Positions 25,857-34,772 of a DNA stretch of 64,000 nucleotides are shown one piece after another. The DNA lies in NCBI RefSeq assembly GCF_014193255.1, contig NZ_JACHZB010000002.1:496001-560000 (forward strand). Reading direction: 5' to 3'. The number at the start of each line of letters is the position of its first letter. The first letter of the stretch is position 1. The notes under the pieces were generated by a model, which made no database searches, was not told the DNA's origin, and saw only the letters and a list, made by a program, of their open reading frames with translations. Source of the stretch: Rhizobium sp. BK196. Lineage in GTDB: Bacteria > Pseudomonadota > Alphaproteobacteria > Rhizobiales > Rhizobiaceae. The translations under genes and the position numbers were made by a program.

Positions 25857-27797
25857 TTATTCACCGCGCGCCTCGCCGGCTCTGACCCAGACGAGCATCT
25901 CGCCCGGTTCGCGATTATCCCAGAAAGGATAGGGGACGAAGCGTGCGCTCGCCTGTTTTGTGGCAGGCGGCGAAGTGCGATAGAGCGCCGAGCCCCAGTC
26001 GGCCGTATCACGGCTGACGGGAAGTTCGAGGGCGACTGCGCCGCGAAGACCAGCAATTTCGGAGGTCTTGGCCTGCGAAACATCGGCCGAAAGGGTAATG
26101 CCGTTCAGCCCGGCGCCGTTGTCGGTTTCCTCGACGCAATAGACCAGAGGTCCTCGCATCAGCGCCGTGCGGCCGGCGTCCTGACGTACCAGCGGGTTGG
26201 CAAAGAGTTTACGGACTGTCAGCGGGATCGACAGATCGACCTTGTCACCGCTCTTCCAGTCGCGCTCGATACGAGCATAACCATCGATGACGACGGATTG
26301 CAGATCGAGCTTTTCGCCATTAACGGAGAGCGCCGCACCTTCAGCCCATTCCGGGATGCGCAGCGACAGCGCGAAACGGGCGGGACGGTCGAGCGCCACA
26401 TCGAAGTGGATCGCGCCATCCCAGGGATAGCGGGTCTGCTGTGAAAGCTCCACCTTGGCGCCGGCAAGATCGAAGCGCGCCTTGCTCTCCCCGTAGAGAT
26501 GGACGGCAATCTCGTCTTCGGCGATCGCATACATATAGGAGCCGACGGAGGCGAGCAGACGGGCGATGTTCGGCGGGCAGCAGGGGCAATGATGCCAGAT
26601 CCAGCGGTGATGCTTGCCGGCACTTTCGAGCGGGTTTTCATAGAAGAAGCGCGTGCCGTCGAGCGACAGGCCGGCCATGGCGCCATTGTAGAGTGCCTGC
26701 TCCATGATATCGGCATAGCGGCGGTTCGGACCGCGGCCGAGCATGCGGTTCGCCCAGAAGACCAGGCCGACGGAAGCGCAGGTTTCTGCATAGGCGCTCT
26801 CGTTCGGCAGGTCGTAATAGTCGGTAAAGCCCTCGTTGGAGGCTGCCGGGCCGATGCCGCCAGTGACGTACATCTGCTTGGTCGTCAGGTCGTCCCAGAG
26901 GGTCTCGAGCGCGGACGTCAGTGTATCGTCATTATATTCCGTGGCGATATCGGCCATGCCGGCATAGAGGTACATGGCGCGCACCGCATGGCCGACGACC
27001 TTCTTCTGCTCGCGCACCGGCAGATGCGCCTGACCATATTCATAGGTTTTCTGATGGAAATCAGCGGCGCTGCGACCGTCTCGGATCGCTTCTTCGGTAA
27101 AGAAATGCGGTTCGGTGCCGCGCTCGTCGATGAAGAATTTTGAGAGGTCGAGATATTTCTTTTCGCCGGTGACGCGCGCCAGCTTGACGAGCGCAAGTTC
27201 CACCTCTTCGTGGCCGCAATAGCCGGGGATCTGGCCAGGGCCATGGCCGAAGACCGTGATCAGGTAATCGGCATAGCGGCTCATGATGTCGAGCAGCTTC
27301 TTCTTGCCGGTCGCCTGGTAATAAGCGACGGCGCCTTCGATCAGGTGTCCCGCGCAATAGAGTTCGTGGTGGTCGCGCAGGTTCGTCCAGCGGCGACCCG
27401 GCTGTACGCGCTGGAACCACGCGTTCAGATAGCCATCCTTGTCCTGGAGTTTCTCATACATGTCGATGATCTGATCGACGCGGGCCTCGAGCTGCGGATT
27501 GGGCCGGCGGTAGAGTGAGTAGGCCACGGTCTCGATCGACTTGCCGAGGTCGCTGTCCCAGAACATCTGCGTCGTGCCGCCCCAGGGGCCGATCGGAATG
27601 ACGACGCCGGGGCTTGGCTTCGTCACGTCGATCGCTTGCAGCATACCGGCCTCGACGCAGCGGTCGAGCAGCGTTTCGGCGGTGGAATCGCAGATTGCAT
27701 CCTGGCGATCGCCAAACAGGCCCTGCAATTCGACACTCGGCACGGGCAGGGGGCGGAACTGGCTATCTCTTTTCAGCTGGTTCATGGCTTCATCCAT
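25857..27797 (-). CDS. GH127 beta-L-arabinofuranosidase-family enzyme
   Basis: A 646-residue glycoside hydrolase of family GH127 (formerly DUF1680). The (alpha/alpha)6 barrel contains DHHELYCAGHLIEGAVAYY, GGIGPAASNEGFTDYYDLPN, YAETCASVGLVFWANRML and the Cys pair in HHCPCCPPNIARLLAS. In characterised members the Cys cluster binds zinc and one Cys is the nucleophile; those residues are present. A C-terminal beta domain holds the LRIPEWAEGAALSVNGE region. No signal peptide, so it acts in the cytoplasm on imported sugars, presumably beta-L-arabinofuranosides. The gene sits between permease and ATPase genes. ATG 27797; ATG 27785 is an alternative. Confidence 0.92.
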   Translation of the reverse strand: MDEAMNQLKRDSQFRPLPVPSVELQGLFGDRQDAICDSTAETLLDRCVEAGMLQAIDVTKPSPGVVIPIGPWGGTTQMFWDSDLGKSIETVAYSLYRRPNPQLEARVDQIIDMYEKLQDKDGYLNAWFQRVQPGRRWTNLRDHHELYCAGHLIEGAVAYYQATGKKKLLDIMSRYADYLITVFGHGPGQIPGYCGHEEVELALVKLARVTGEKKYLDLSKFFIDERGTEPHFFTEEAIRDGRSAADFHQKTYEYGQAHLPVREQKKVVGHAVRAMYLYAGMADIATEYNDDTLTSALETLWDDLTTKQMYVTGGIGPAASNEGFTDYYDLPNESAYAETCASVGLVFWANRMLGRGPNRRYADIMEQALYNGAMAGLSLDGTRFFYENPLESAGKHHRWIWHHCPCCPPNIARLLASVGSYMYAIAEDEIAVHLYGESKARFDLAGAKVELSQQTRYPWDGAIHFDVALDRPARFALSLRIPEWAEGAALSVNGEKLDLQSVVIDGYARIERDWKSGDKVDLSIPLTVRKLFANPLVRQDAGRTALMRGPLVYCVEETDNGAGLNGITLSADVSQAKTSEIAGLRGAVALELPVSRDTADWGSALYRTSPPATKQASARFVPYPFWDNREPGEMLVWVRAGEARGE

Positions 27798-27812
27798 TTT
27801 GTTGAAAGGTCT

Positions 27813-28676
27813 TCATTTCACCGCGCCGGCCATCAGCCCGCGCATGTAGTAGCGTTGCAGGAGCAGGAAGACGATCAGGCAGGGGATCGTCATCACGACG
27901 ACACCGGCCTGGACCGCGCCCCAGTTGATGGCGCCGAGGCGTCCGGCGCGCACCGCCGTCATCAGGACGGGAAGCGTGTATTTCTCGTTGCTGGAGAGCA
28001 GCACGAGGGCGGCCAGGAACTCGTTCCAGGCATTGAGGAAAGCAAAGATCGCGACCGTCGCAATACCCGGCAGCACCAGCGGCAGGAGCACGCGGATCAG
28101 CAGCCTCAGATCCCGTGCCCCGTCGATGCGCGCTGCCTCCTCGATCTCCTTCGGCACGGCGTCGAAAGCATTGCGCATCATGAAGACGGAGAAGGGAAGT
28201 TGCAGAGTGACATAGACGAGGGTCAGCCCCAGCAGCGAATTGTTGAGACCGAGCTTTGCCAGGATGATGAAGAGCGGTGTCAGGATCGACTGGAACGGGA
28301 TCATCAGCGTGGCGATGATCAGCACGAAAAGCGCATTCTTCAGTGGAAAGCGGTAGCGCGAGAAGCCATACCCGGCGAGCAGGCTCACGGTGACCGTCAG
28401 CAGCACTGTTGCCAGCGAAACGAAGAGCGAGTTGATCATGTGCCGCCAGATGCCGGCGCCGAACGTATCGAGCAGCGCATAGGCATCGAAGCTGACCCCT
28501 GTCGTCGGCCAGGGCGGGAGCGGCGGCAAGCTCGCCTCCGTGCCGTGCCGGAAGGAGGCGAGCAGCGTGATGACGAAGGGCGCCAGGAAAAAGATCGAAA
28601 TGGCAATGCCGGCGACATGATAGGCCGATTGCGACCTGAAGCGTTTGCGGGCGCGGCGTTCACGGGAGGAGATCAT
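27813..28676 (-). CDS. Sugar ABC transporter permease (MalG-like)
   Basis: A 287-residue CUT1 inner-membrane permease with six helices. The coupling-helix EAA motif is EEAARIDGARDLRLLIRVLLPL. It continues into the usual C-terminus ending LLQRYYMRGLMAGAVK. ATG 28676 overlaps the TGA of the upstream permease by one base (TGATG), showing translational coupling. The same frame is open further upstream, inside the neighbouring permease, but that extension is a shadow. Confidence 0.93.
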   Translation of the reverse strand: MISSRERRARKRFRSQSAYHVAGIAISIFFLAPFVITLLASFRHGTEASLPPLPPWPTTGVSFDAYALLDTFGAGIWRHMINSLFVSLATVLLTVTVSLLAGYGFSRYRFPLKNALFVLIIATLMIPFQSILTPLFIILAKLGLNNSLLGLTLVYVTLQLPFSVFMMRNAFDAVPKEIEEAARIDGARDLRLLIRVLLPLVLPGIATVAIFAFLNAWNEFLAALVLLSSNEKYTLPVLMTAVRAGRLGAINWGAVQAGVVVMTIPCLIVFLLLQRYYMRGLMAGAVK

Positions 28677-29587
28677 CAGCGTTCCTCCCCGACACGCAGC
28701 AGCCAGAGCTGGACGATTGAGATCGCAACGAGGATTGCCAGAAGCACGATCGAAAGGGCGGATCCGTAACCCAGATTGAAGGAGACGAAGGACTGGTTGA
28801 AGATGTAATAGACGACCGAGATCATCTTGTTCTGTGGTCCACCTGCCGTCATGATGTAGAACTGGTCGAAGGCGAGGATCGAGCCGGTGACCGAGACGAT
28901 CAGCGCTAGCGCAATCGTCTTGCGCATCAGCGGCAGGGTCAGGTGCCGGAAGCGCTGCCAACGGCCGGCGCCATCGATGCGGGCAGCCTCCGTCAACTCG
29001 GATGGGATGGCCTGCAGTCCGGTCAACAGGATGATCATCGTAAAGCCGGCGATTTTCCAGACGACCATGACGATGATGGTTGCAAAAGCGGTATCGAAGC
29101 TTGCCATGATATTGGGGCTTCGCTCGACGAAGCCAAGCGCACGAAGGGCCGGGCCGATAAAGCCGCTGTCGACATTGGCAAGCCACACCCAGAGCAGCGA
29201 TGCTGTTGCCAAGCCGACCACGACGGGGAGGAAGATGATCGTGCGGTAGGTGCTGACGAAGCGGCGTTCCTTCTCTACGAAGATCGCGAGGGGGAAGGCG
29301 ACTGCGAAGATCGCGATGGTTACGATGACCGTGTAATAGGCGGTGAAGTTCAAGGCCGCCATGAAACGGCTGTCGTTCCACATGCGGATATAATTGGCAA
29401 AACCGATCCAGCGCGCTGCACCCATCAGCGGCCAGTTGTGCAGGCTCATCCACCCAGTGAACAGCACGGGCATGACGAAGAAGACGATGACGAGTGCCAT
29501 GGCCGGCGCGATATAAAGAAAGCCGCGCCATTGCGATCTTCGCCGTTTTCGGACAGCGCGCGTGCGCTGTGAACCGGAACCGGTCAT
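28676..29587 (-). CDS. Sugar ABC transporter permease (MalF-like)
   Basis: A 303-residue CUT1 permease with six membrane helices after a basic N-terminus (RAVRKRRRSQWRGFLYIAPA). The EAA coupling motif is TEAARIDGAGRWQRFRHLTLPLM, followed by ...ILAFDQFYIMTAGGPQNKMISVVYYIF, typical of MalF-type subunits. It pairs with the downstream MalG-like permease. A hairpin lies between the binding-protein gene and this one. Confidence 0.93.
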   Translation of the reverse strand: MTGSGSQRTRAVRKRRRSQWRGFLYIAPAMALVIVFFVMPVLFTGWMSLHNWPLMGAARWIGFANYIRMWNDSRFMAALNFTAYYTVIVTIAIFAVAFPLAIFVEKERRFVSTYRTIIFLPVVVGLATASLLWVWLANVDSGFIGPALRALGFVERSPNIMASFDTAFATIIVMVVWKIAGFTMIILLTGLQAIPSELTEAARIDGAGRWQRFRHLTLPLMRKTIALALIVSVTGSILAFDQFYIMTAGGPQNKMISVVYYIFNQSFVSFNLGYGSALSIVLLAILVAISIVQLWLLRVGEER

Positions 29588-29623
29588 CGAAACCTCCGCA
29601 TCTTATGAATAAAGTCATGGATC

Positions 29624-29652
29624 GGCCGGGGAACTGCCACCGTCCCCCGGCC
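29624..29652 (-). other. Hairpin between binding-protein and permease genes
   Basis: GGCCGGGGAAC (29624-29634) and GTCCCCCGGCC (29642-29652) pair in an 11-bp stem with one G-T wobble and a 7-nt loop, in the 78-bp gap after the binding-protein stop. Such stems commonly stabilise the upstream transcript and lower downstream expression. Confidence 0.55.
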
Positions 29653-29665
29653 ACGGCCGGGAGAG

Positions 29666-30904
29666 TTATTGGCCGCTGTCGATGATGGACTGCATCTCGG
29701 ACTGAGCATTCGAGAAAGCGCCATCGACGTCATCGCCGAAGATCGCGGCGTTGGTGAAGGTCGCCCAGGGTCCATTCGCGCTGTTGATCAGATCATTGAA
29801 CTGCAGCGTATAAGGTGTTTTGGCAACGGAGATTGCCTTCAGGCCCACCTGCATGCGGGGATCGAGTCCGGCAAGAACCTGATCGGCGATATCGCCGCGC
29901 GTCGGCAGGCTGCCATATTTCGCCATGACCTTCTGGCCGTCCATCGAATAGATGTACTCGAGGAATTCCTTCACGGCATCGATCTTCTTCGTGCCCTTGG
30001 TGATGACGAAATTGTCGCCGCCGGCAAAGGAGGAAGTCTTGCCATCCACGCTCGGGATCAGCGTCACGCCGAAGTTGATGTCAGGATACTGGGTAACCAG
30101 CGTCCCAATCGCGAAGGCGCCGAGGCTCTGCTGGCCGATCTTGCCGTTCGTGAAGCTCAGGAAGTTGGTGCCATTGTCGCTCGCAGCACTTGCCGGAACG
30201 AGATCCTTCTTGACCATATCGCGATAGAAGCCGATGGCCTTGCGCATCTGCGGCGTGTCGAGCGTTGCGGTCTTGCTGTCCGCCGAGAGGATATCCGCAC
30301 CAGCACCCCAGACGAGCGGCGTGAAGGTGAAGATCATGCAGCCGCCGCAACCGCCGCCCGAGAAGTAGAAGCCGTAGGTATCATCGCCGAGCTTGCGGAT
30401 TTTCTCGGCGTTGGCTTCGATTTCCTCCCAGGTCGCAGGTGCCTTTTCAGGATCGAGGCCAGCCTTCTTGTACAGGTCCTTGTTCCAGGCAAAGACAGAA
30501 GTCTCGACCGAAAGCGGCAGACCGTAGATCTTGTCCTGATAGGTGCCGAGTTTGACATGCGACGGCGACAGCGAATTGAAATAGGGCAGACTCTTTGCCC
30601 AATCCGTCAGGTCCTCAAGCTGACCCGCGGCAGCGAAGGCCGGGTTATAGATCAGGTCCATCGACAGGGCATCGGGCGCCTGGCCTCCGGCGATTGCGGT
30701 TGCGTATTTCTGCACCAGTTCGCCGAAGGGCACTTCGGTGGTGACGACCTGGTTTTCGTGGCTCGCATTATAGGCCTCGACAACCTTCTTGAAGGAATCG
30801 CCAATACCCGTGCGAACCCACATTTCGATTTTTTCGGCAGCCGAGGCTGTCGAGACCAGGCTGAGGGTGGCAATACTAGTTGCCACCAATAGACGCTTCA
30901 TCAT
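29666..30904 (-). CDS. Sugar ABC transporter substrate-binding protein
   Basis: A 412-residue periplasmic solute-binding protein of the UgpB/MalE-like group. A signal peptide (MMKRLLVATSIATLSLVSTASA, cleavage after AxA about residue 22) precedes a mature domain with the typical hinge and FAGGDNFVITKGTKK near the C-terminal lobe. A CGGC pair (in GGGCGGCM) is notable. GGAGGAG lies 5-8 bp before tandem ATG codons 30904 and 30901. It is the second gene of the lacI operon and delivers the sugar to the two permeases. Confidence 0.93.
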   Translation of the reverse strand: MMKRLLVATSIATLSLVSTASAAEKIEMWVRTGIGDSFKKVVEAYNASHENQVVTTEVPFGELVQKYATAIAGGQAPDALSMDLIYNPAFAAAGQLEDLTDWAKSLPYFNSLSPSHVKLGTYQDKIYGLPLSVETSVFAWNKDLYKKAGLDPEKAPATWEEIEANAEKIRKLGDDTYGFYFSGGGCGGCMIFTFTPLVWGAGADILSADSKTATLDTPQMRKAIGFYRDMVKKDLVPASAASDNGTNFLSFTNGKIGQQSLGAFAIGTLVTQYPDINFGVTLIPSVDGKTSSFAGGDNFVITKGTKKIDAVKEFLEYIYSMDGQKVMAKYGSLPTRGDIADQVLAGLDPRMQVGLKAISVAKTPYTLQFNDLINSANGPWATFTNAAIFGDDVDGAFSNAQSEMQSIIDSGQ

Positions 30905-30945
30905 TGGCTCTCCTCCCAAATTGGCGCGTCTCCTTCGCGCCGTTG

Positions 30946-31971
30946 CTATATTCCGAGGGTGTCACCCCCGCATGATTGCCGCACGACAAGACGGCATGGC
31001 AGTTTCCTGATGCCGGGCTCGACAGAGCGTCCCTCCGCAAGCGCCAGAACCGTTAATCCGGCCTGTCGCCCCAGTTCCTTCAACTCCATATCCACCGTCG
31101 TCAGCGGCGGCCGTGTCTGGGCGGCGACAATCTCCCAATTGTCGAAGCCGACCACCGAAACATCCTGCGGCACCCGGATGCCCCGTTCGCGTAGCGCATC
31201 GATGACACCGCGCGCAATCTGGTCATTGCCGCAGAAGATGCCGTCCGGCTTTTCGCCGCCGTCGCTCCACAATCTTGCAACGGCCTCGTGGCCCCAGGTT
31301 TCCGACCACACCCCAAACAGGACCGGCCGCTCTTCTCCCGCGACCCTGCGATAGGCATCGGCACGCTCGCGCACCGAGAAGAAATTCTCCGGTCCGGTGA
31401 CATGCACCATTCGCTTGCGCCCGAGCTTTGCCAGCCACTCGACGGCAAGCCGCGCGCCCTGCGCATCATCGGAGCGGAAGGTGACACTTCCGGACGCTCC
31501 TTCCGTAAATGCGTAGACCACCGGCACATTCAAATTCGACAGATCGACCGGTAACCTTCTATCGAGACGCTTTCCCGTTGCGATGATGCCGTCAACCTGT
31601 TTGTCGAGCATCGCCTCGACATGAATCTGCGCCAGCGCCGGGTCCTCCTCAATCGCGCACAGAAAGACCGAAACGCCATGATCAACGAGAGCATCCGATA
31701 TGCCTGCCATGACCGGCAGGGTAAAACGGCCATAGGTATCGTTGGTGAGAAGCCCGATCGTGAAACTGCGTTTGCTGAGCAGGCCCCTCGCCAAAGCGTT
31801 CGGCCTGTACCCGATCTCCGCCGCGATGCGCTTGACCCGTTCGCGCGTTTCCAGTCCCATCCGGCCCGTATCGTTTAGCGCCTTCGATGCCGTGGAGATG
31901 CTGATTCCAGCAGCAGCCGCGACATCGTGAATGGTGATCCGGCCTCTTTTCCCTCCCGTTGTGTCCAGCAG
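30946..31971 (-). CDS. LacI-family repressor with no ordinary start codon
   Basis: The frame encodes a complete LacI protein: helix-turn-helix ITIHDVAAAAGISISTASKA, LNDTGRMG, hinge RPNALARGL and a periplasmic-binding-like effector domain. Between the HTH and the upstream in-frame TAA (31989-31987) there is no ATG, GTG or TTG. The coordinates take CTG 31971, next to GGGAGGAG. Alternatively an ATG at 31981 in another frame would join after loss of one G in GGCCGG (about 31939-31945), giving MGGAAGHNGREKRP then ITIHDV, which looks LacI-like; that would mean a +1 frameshift or sequence error. Starting at the internal ATG 31860 would delete the DNA-binding helix. It heads the GH127 sugar operon. 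Confidence 0.8.
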   Translation of the reverse strand: MLDTTGGKRGRITIHDVAAAAGISISTASKALNDTGRMGLETRERVKRIAAEIGYRPNALARGLLSKRSFTIGLLTNDTYGRFTLPVMAGISDALVDHGVSVFLCAIEEDPALAQIHVEAMLDKQVDGIIATGKRLDRRLPVDLSNLNVPVVYAFTEGASGSVTFRSDDAQGARLAVEWLAKLGRKRMVHVTGPENFFSVRERADAYRRVAGEERPVLFGVWSETWGHEAVARLWSDGGEKPDGIFCGNDQIARGVIDALRERGIRVPQDVSVVGFDNWEIVAAQTRPPLTTVDMELKELGRQAGLTVLALAEGRSVEPGIRKLPCRLVVRQSCGGDTLGI

Positions 31972-31992
31972 CTCCTCCCATCGAAATTACGA

Positions 31993-32010
31993 TGAGAAAA
32001 GCTTTTCTCA
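31993..32010. promoter_or_regulatory. LacI operator 1
   Basis: TGAGAAAAGCTTTTCTCA is an 18-bp perfect palindrome of the LacI-family type, 22 bp upstream of the presumed lacI start. Its centre is 32 bp from operator 2. Confidence 0.75.
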
Positions 32011-32024
32011 GGTAACGTGTCAAG

Positions 32025-32042
32025 TGAGAAAAGGTTTTCTCA
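32025..32042. promoter_or_regulatory. LacI operator 2
   Basis: TGAGAAAAGGTTTTCTCA has the same arms as operator 1 with one central change. The 32-bp centre-to-centre distance is about three helical turns, placing both sites on one DNA face. Confidence 0.75.
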
Positions 32043-32156
32043 GCTGTTGCTGACCAAGTCTGAGTGCGATGAGTAGAGATGAACCGGTATCAATGATGAG
32101 CCGGCTCCTGATCGAAGCTAGGCGCGATGGGCTGGTCAGTGTGTGATCGCAATCAC

Positions 32157-32510
32157 TTACAGATATCCGACATGCTCGCCGAACGGGACATCCTCATCCA
32201 GGTTGCCGCTGCCGATGCGGTCACTCTCGCCGGACAGGCGTTCTTCGTCCGGATCGGCAGCCTCTGCACGGGGATGGGGGGAGTGATGGTCCAGATGCCG
32301 ATCCGCTGCGCGATCATCATCAGCGTCGATACGATCCCCATCGCTATCAGCGGTATGGTGATCATCTTTTTTCTCATTGCCAGCGGTGATCTTTGCCTGT
32401 CGCCCGGCGACCCAGGCATTGTCAGGTTCAGAGCCGATGGAGGTGCTGTGGTTCACGTGTGTGGCCGAGGAGGCTGCCGTGGGCGAGGTGGGCGCGATCT
32501 TTTCGACCAT
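32157..32510 (-). CDS. Hypothetical acidic hydrophilic protein
   Basis: A 117-residue ORF, ATG 32510, rich in Asp, His, Glu and Ser (EKKDDHHTADSDGDRIDADD) and probably disordered. Codon third positions look like a real gene on this strand, but overlapping frames on the other strand are also open. No ribosome-binding site stands out and no family is recognised. Confidence 0.4.
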   Translation of the reverse strand: MVEKIAPTSPTAASSATHVNHSTSIGSEPDNAWVAGRQAKITAGNEKKDDHHTADSDGDRIDADDDRAADRHLDHHSPHPRAEAADPDEERLSGESDRIGSGNLDEDVPFGEHVGYL

Positions 32511-32534
32511 TGAAACTCTCTGGCTTATGGCCGG

Positions 32535-33506
32535 TTATGATTTCTGCCGTCCAAGCGGGTGCGCATGGGGATCGATGCTGATCTGGTCGCGGCCTCTCAT
32601 CTTGGCCGCGTAGAGCGCCAGATCGGCCCTTCGATAGATATCATTGGCATAGTCTCCGCTCATGAGAGAGGCAATGCCTGCGGAAAAACTGTAGCGGAAG
32701 CTGAGCTGATCGGCCAGCGGGCGAGACTGCCTCACGGCAACCAGCATGCGATTGACGATCTCTGCCGCTTCTTCGGGAACCGTGTTCGGAAGAACCAGAA
32801 CAAACTCTTCGCCGCCGACGCGACCGAGAATATCCGTCTTGCGCACCATTTTCTGCAGCGTGGCTGCGAAATCCCTGAGAACGGCATCACCGGTAATATG
32901 GCCGAAACGGTCATTGATATATTTGAAATTGTCGATGTCGAGAACCGCGAGGCAACCGCCCTTCTCCTGCTGGTTACCACAGCCGCGCACCAGCTCCTCG
33001 ATCTTCGACATGACGAAACGTCTGCTGGGGATACCGGTCAGCTCGTCGGTCTGGGAGGCCTTGATCGCGCTGTCGCGATCTTGCCGCAGCGTCCTCTGGT
33101 CGGAGCGGATCGATGTCACGTCGCTTGCGACACAGAGCATCCAGCCATTGGCCTGCATGGTCTCGGTCATCCATAACCATCGGCCGTCATGAAGGTCGGT
33201 CTCAAAGGCGCGAAACCCGGCTTTGCCTCGACGGGCGAGCGTCGACAGCAACCAGCTCTCAAAGTCGGTCATGGCAATGATCGTTCCGCGGCGGGCGTGA
33301 AAGTTGCGCCGCATCAGCTCGGACCAGAGTGGTTGTTCGTCCTCTGCGATGAACCAGGCATCGCGAAACGCACGATTGGCAAAGCGTAACCGGTCATCCT
33401 GGTCGTAGACCGCAACCATCACGCCCGCAGCTTCCATCAGCTGCGCCATTTGCAACATTGCTTCCATGTCACCCAAGGTCATCATGCCCTCAGAACAGAT
33501 CATCAT
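32535..33506 (-). CDS. PAS-GGDEF diguanylate cyclase
   Basis: A 323-residue cytoplasmic protein: a PAS domain (about 15-135, AVYDQDDRLRFANRAFRDAW) and a GGDEF domain with active-site GGEEF at 231-235. The inhibitory I-site RKTD (222-225) lies five residues before it, so feedback inhibition by c-di-GMP is expected. It makes c-di-GMP, which controls motility and surface behaviour. Several in-frame ATG codons (33506, 33485, 33482) are possible; a weak GAGGG precedes the latter two. It is divergent from the secreted hydrolase gene. Confidence 0.92.
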   Translation of the reverse strand: MMICSEGMMTLGDMEAMLQMAQLMEAAGVMVAVYDQDDRLRFANRAFRDAWFIAEDEQPLWSELMRRNFHARRGTIIAMTDFESWLLSTLARRGKAGFRAFETDLHDGRWLWMTETMQANGWMLCVASDVTSIRSDQRTLRQDRDSAIKASQTDELTGIPSRRFVMSKIEELVRGCGNQQEKGGCLAVLDIDNFKYINDRFGHITGDAVLRDFAATLQKMVRKTDILGRVGGEEFVLVLPNTVPEEAAEIVNRMLVAVRQSRPLADQLSFRYSFSAGIASLMSGDYANDIYRRADLALYAAKMRGRDQISIDPHAHPLGRQKS

Positions 33507-33634
33507 TTTCTTGAACTATCTGCCTGGCGTGAAGAAACAGTTAGCTGGTTTGCACATGCACAGGTGGTTTTGTGCCCTCACCGCTGGCTGGATCGCGATG
33601 CCTGCTCGCGATAGGGGGCGAATTCTTCCTGCAA

Positions 33635-33653
33635 GTGGAATAATAACTTCCAC
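33635..33653. promoter_or_regulatory. Palindrome in the GGDEF/hydrolase divergent region
   Basis: GTGGAA (33635-33640), 7 bp, TTCCAC (33648-33653). Perfect 6-bp arms located 92 bp before the hydrolase ATG and 129 bp before the GGDEF gene; possibly an operator. Confidence 0.3.
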
Positions 33654-33744
33654 GTTCTGCCGATTAACGGATTCCGATGAATGGCTATGTTGGTGCCAGG
33701 CCAGCAAGGGCTGTTGGTGAATTTGTCAAAAACGGAGAACTGAG

Positions 33745-34716
33745 ATGAACAGACTGATCCTTTCCCTGATGCTGGCAACCGTCAGCTTTGCTCCCCTTTC
33801 CCAAGCCGTCGCCGCTCCTGCCAAGCAGGTTGCGATCGCCCAGCAGGTGCCGGTGACCGTACACTATCGTTCGACCAAGATCGATGGCGTCGACATATTC
33901 TATCGGGAAGCCGGCCCGGCCGACGGCCCGGTCGTCCTGCTTCTGCACGGCTTCCCAACATCCTCGCACATGTTCCGCAACCTCATTCCGTTGCTGGCAG
34001 ATCGCTACCACGTCATCGCCCCCGACTATCCGGGCTTTGGTCAGAGTGACGCACCGGATCACACCAAGTTCGCCTACACATTCGGCCATTATGCAGACAT
34101 GGTCGATACGCTGATGACTGAGCTCGGCGCCAAGAAATACGCCATGTATCTCATGGATTACGGCGCACCGGTTGGCTACCGTCTGGCTCTCAAGCATCCG
34201 GAACGGGTGAGCGGGTTGATCGTCCAGAACGGCAACGCCTATGAAGAAGGCCTGCGCGAGTTCTGGGATCCGATCAAGGCCTACTGGGCCGACGATTCGA
34301 AGGAGAAGCGCGAGGCGCTCTCCAATCTCGTGGTTCTTGAGACCACCAAGTTCCAGTACACGGACGGTGTCAAGGACCTCACCCGCATCAGCCCAGACAA
34401 CTGGGTTCACGATCAGGCTTTGCTCGACCGTCCCGGCAACAAGGATATCCAGCTCGACCTCTTCCACGATTACGGCACGAACGTCCCGCTCTACCCGCAG
34501 TTCCAGGCCTTCTTCCGTGAACGAAAGCCGCCGACGCTGATCGTCTGGGGCAAGAACGACAAGATCTTCCCGGAGGTCGGCGCCCATCCTTACCTGCGTG
34601 ATCTTCCGGACGCTGAAATGCACCTCCTCGACACAGGTCATTTCGCCCTTGAAGACAAGCTGGAGGAGATGGTGCCACTCATCCGCGATTTCCTCGATCG
34701 CAAGATTGCAAGGTAA
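33745..34716 (+). CDS. Secreted alpha/beta hydrolase (epoxide hydrolase/dehalogenase-like)
   Basis: A 323-residue alpha/beta-hydrolase with a signal peptide ([20 protein letters not shown], cleaved after VAA about residue 24). The oxyanion motif HGFP is at 68-71. The nucleophile is an Asp, D138, in [10 protein letters not shown], as in epoxide hydrolases and haloalkane dehalogenases rather than esterases. The triad is completed by D272 (GKNDKIF) and H299 (DTGHFALED). It should hydrolyse an epoxide or C-halogen bond in the periplasm; substrate unknown. The following LysR gene converges. Confidence 0.9.
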   Translation: MNRLILSLMLATVSFAPLSQAVAAPAKQVAIAQQVPVTVHYRSTKIDGVDIFYREAGPADGPVVLLLHGFPTSSHMFRNLIPLLADRYHVIAPDYPGFGQSDAPDHTKFAYTFGHYADMVDTLMTELGAKKYAMYLMDYGAPVGYRLALKHPERVSGLIVQNGNAYEEGLREFWDPIKAYWADDSKEKREALSNLVVLETTKFQYTDGVKDLTRISPDNWVHDQALLDRPGNKDIQLDLFHDYGTNVPLYPQFQAFFRERKPPTLIVWGKNDKIFPEVGAHPYLRDLPDAEMHLLDTGHFALEDKLEEMVPLIRDFLDRKIAR

Positions 34717-34772
34717 CAATCGCTTTCATGAGAGCCCGCGCATTCAGAGCTGAATACGCGGGTCTTTCCCCA

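Noticed and set aside
27813..29654. 613-codon frame running through both sugar permease genes
   Set aside because: Only its last 287 codons are real permease; the rest is an out-of-frame reading of the upstream permease.
29669..30892. 407-codon forward frame opposite the binding-protein gene
   Set aside because: Antisense shadow; the reverse strand carries a signal peptide and full binding-protein features.
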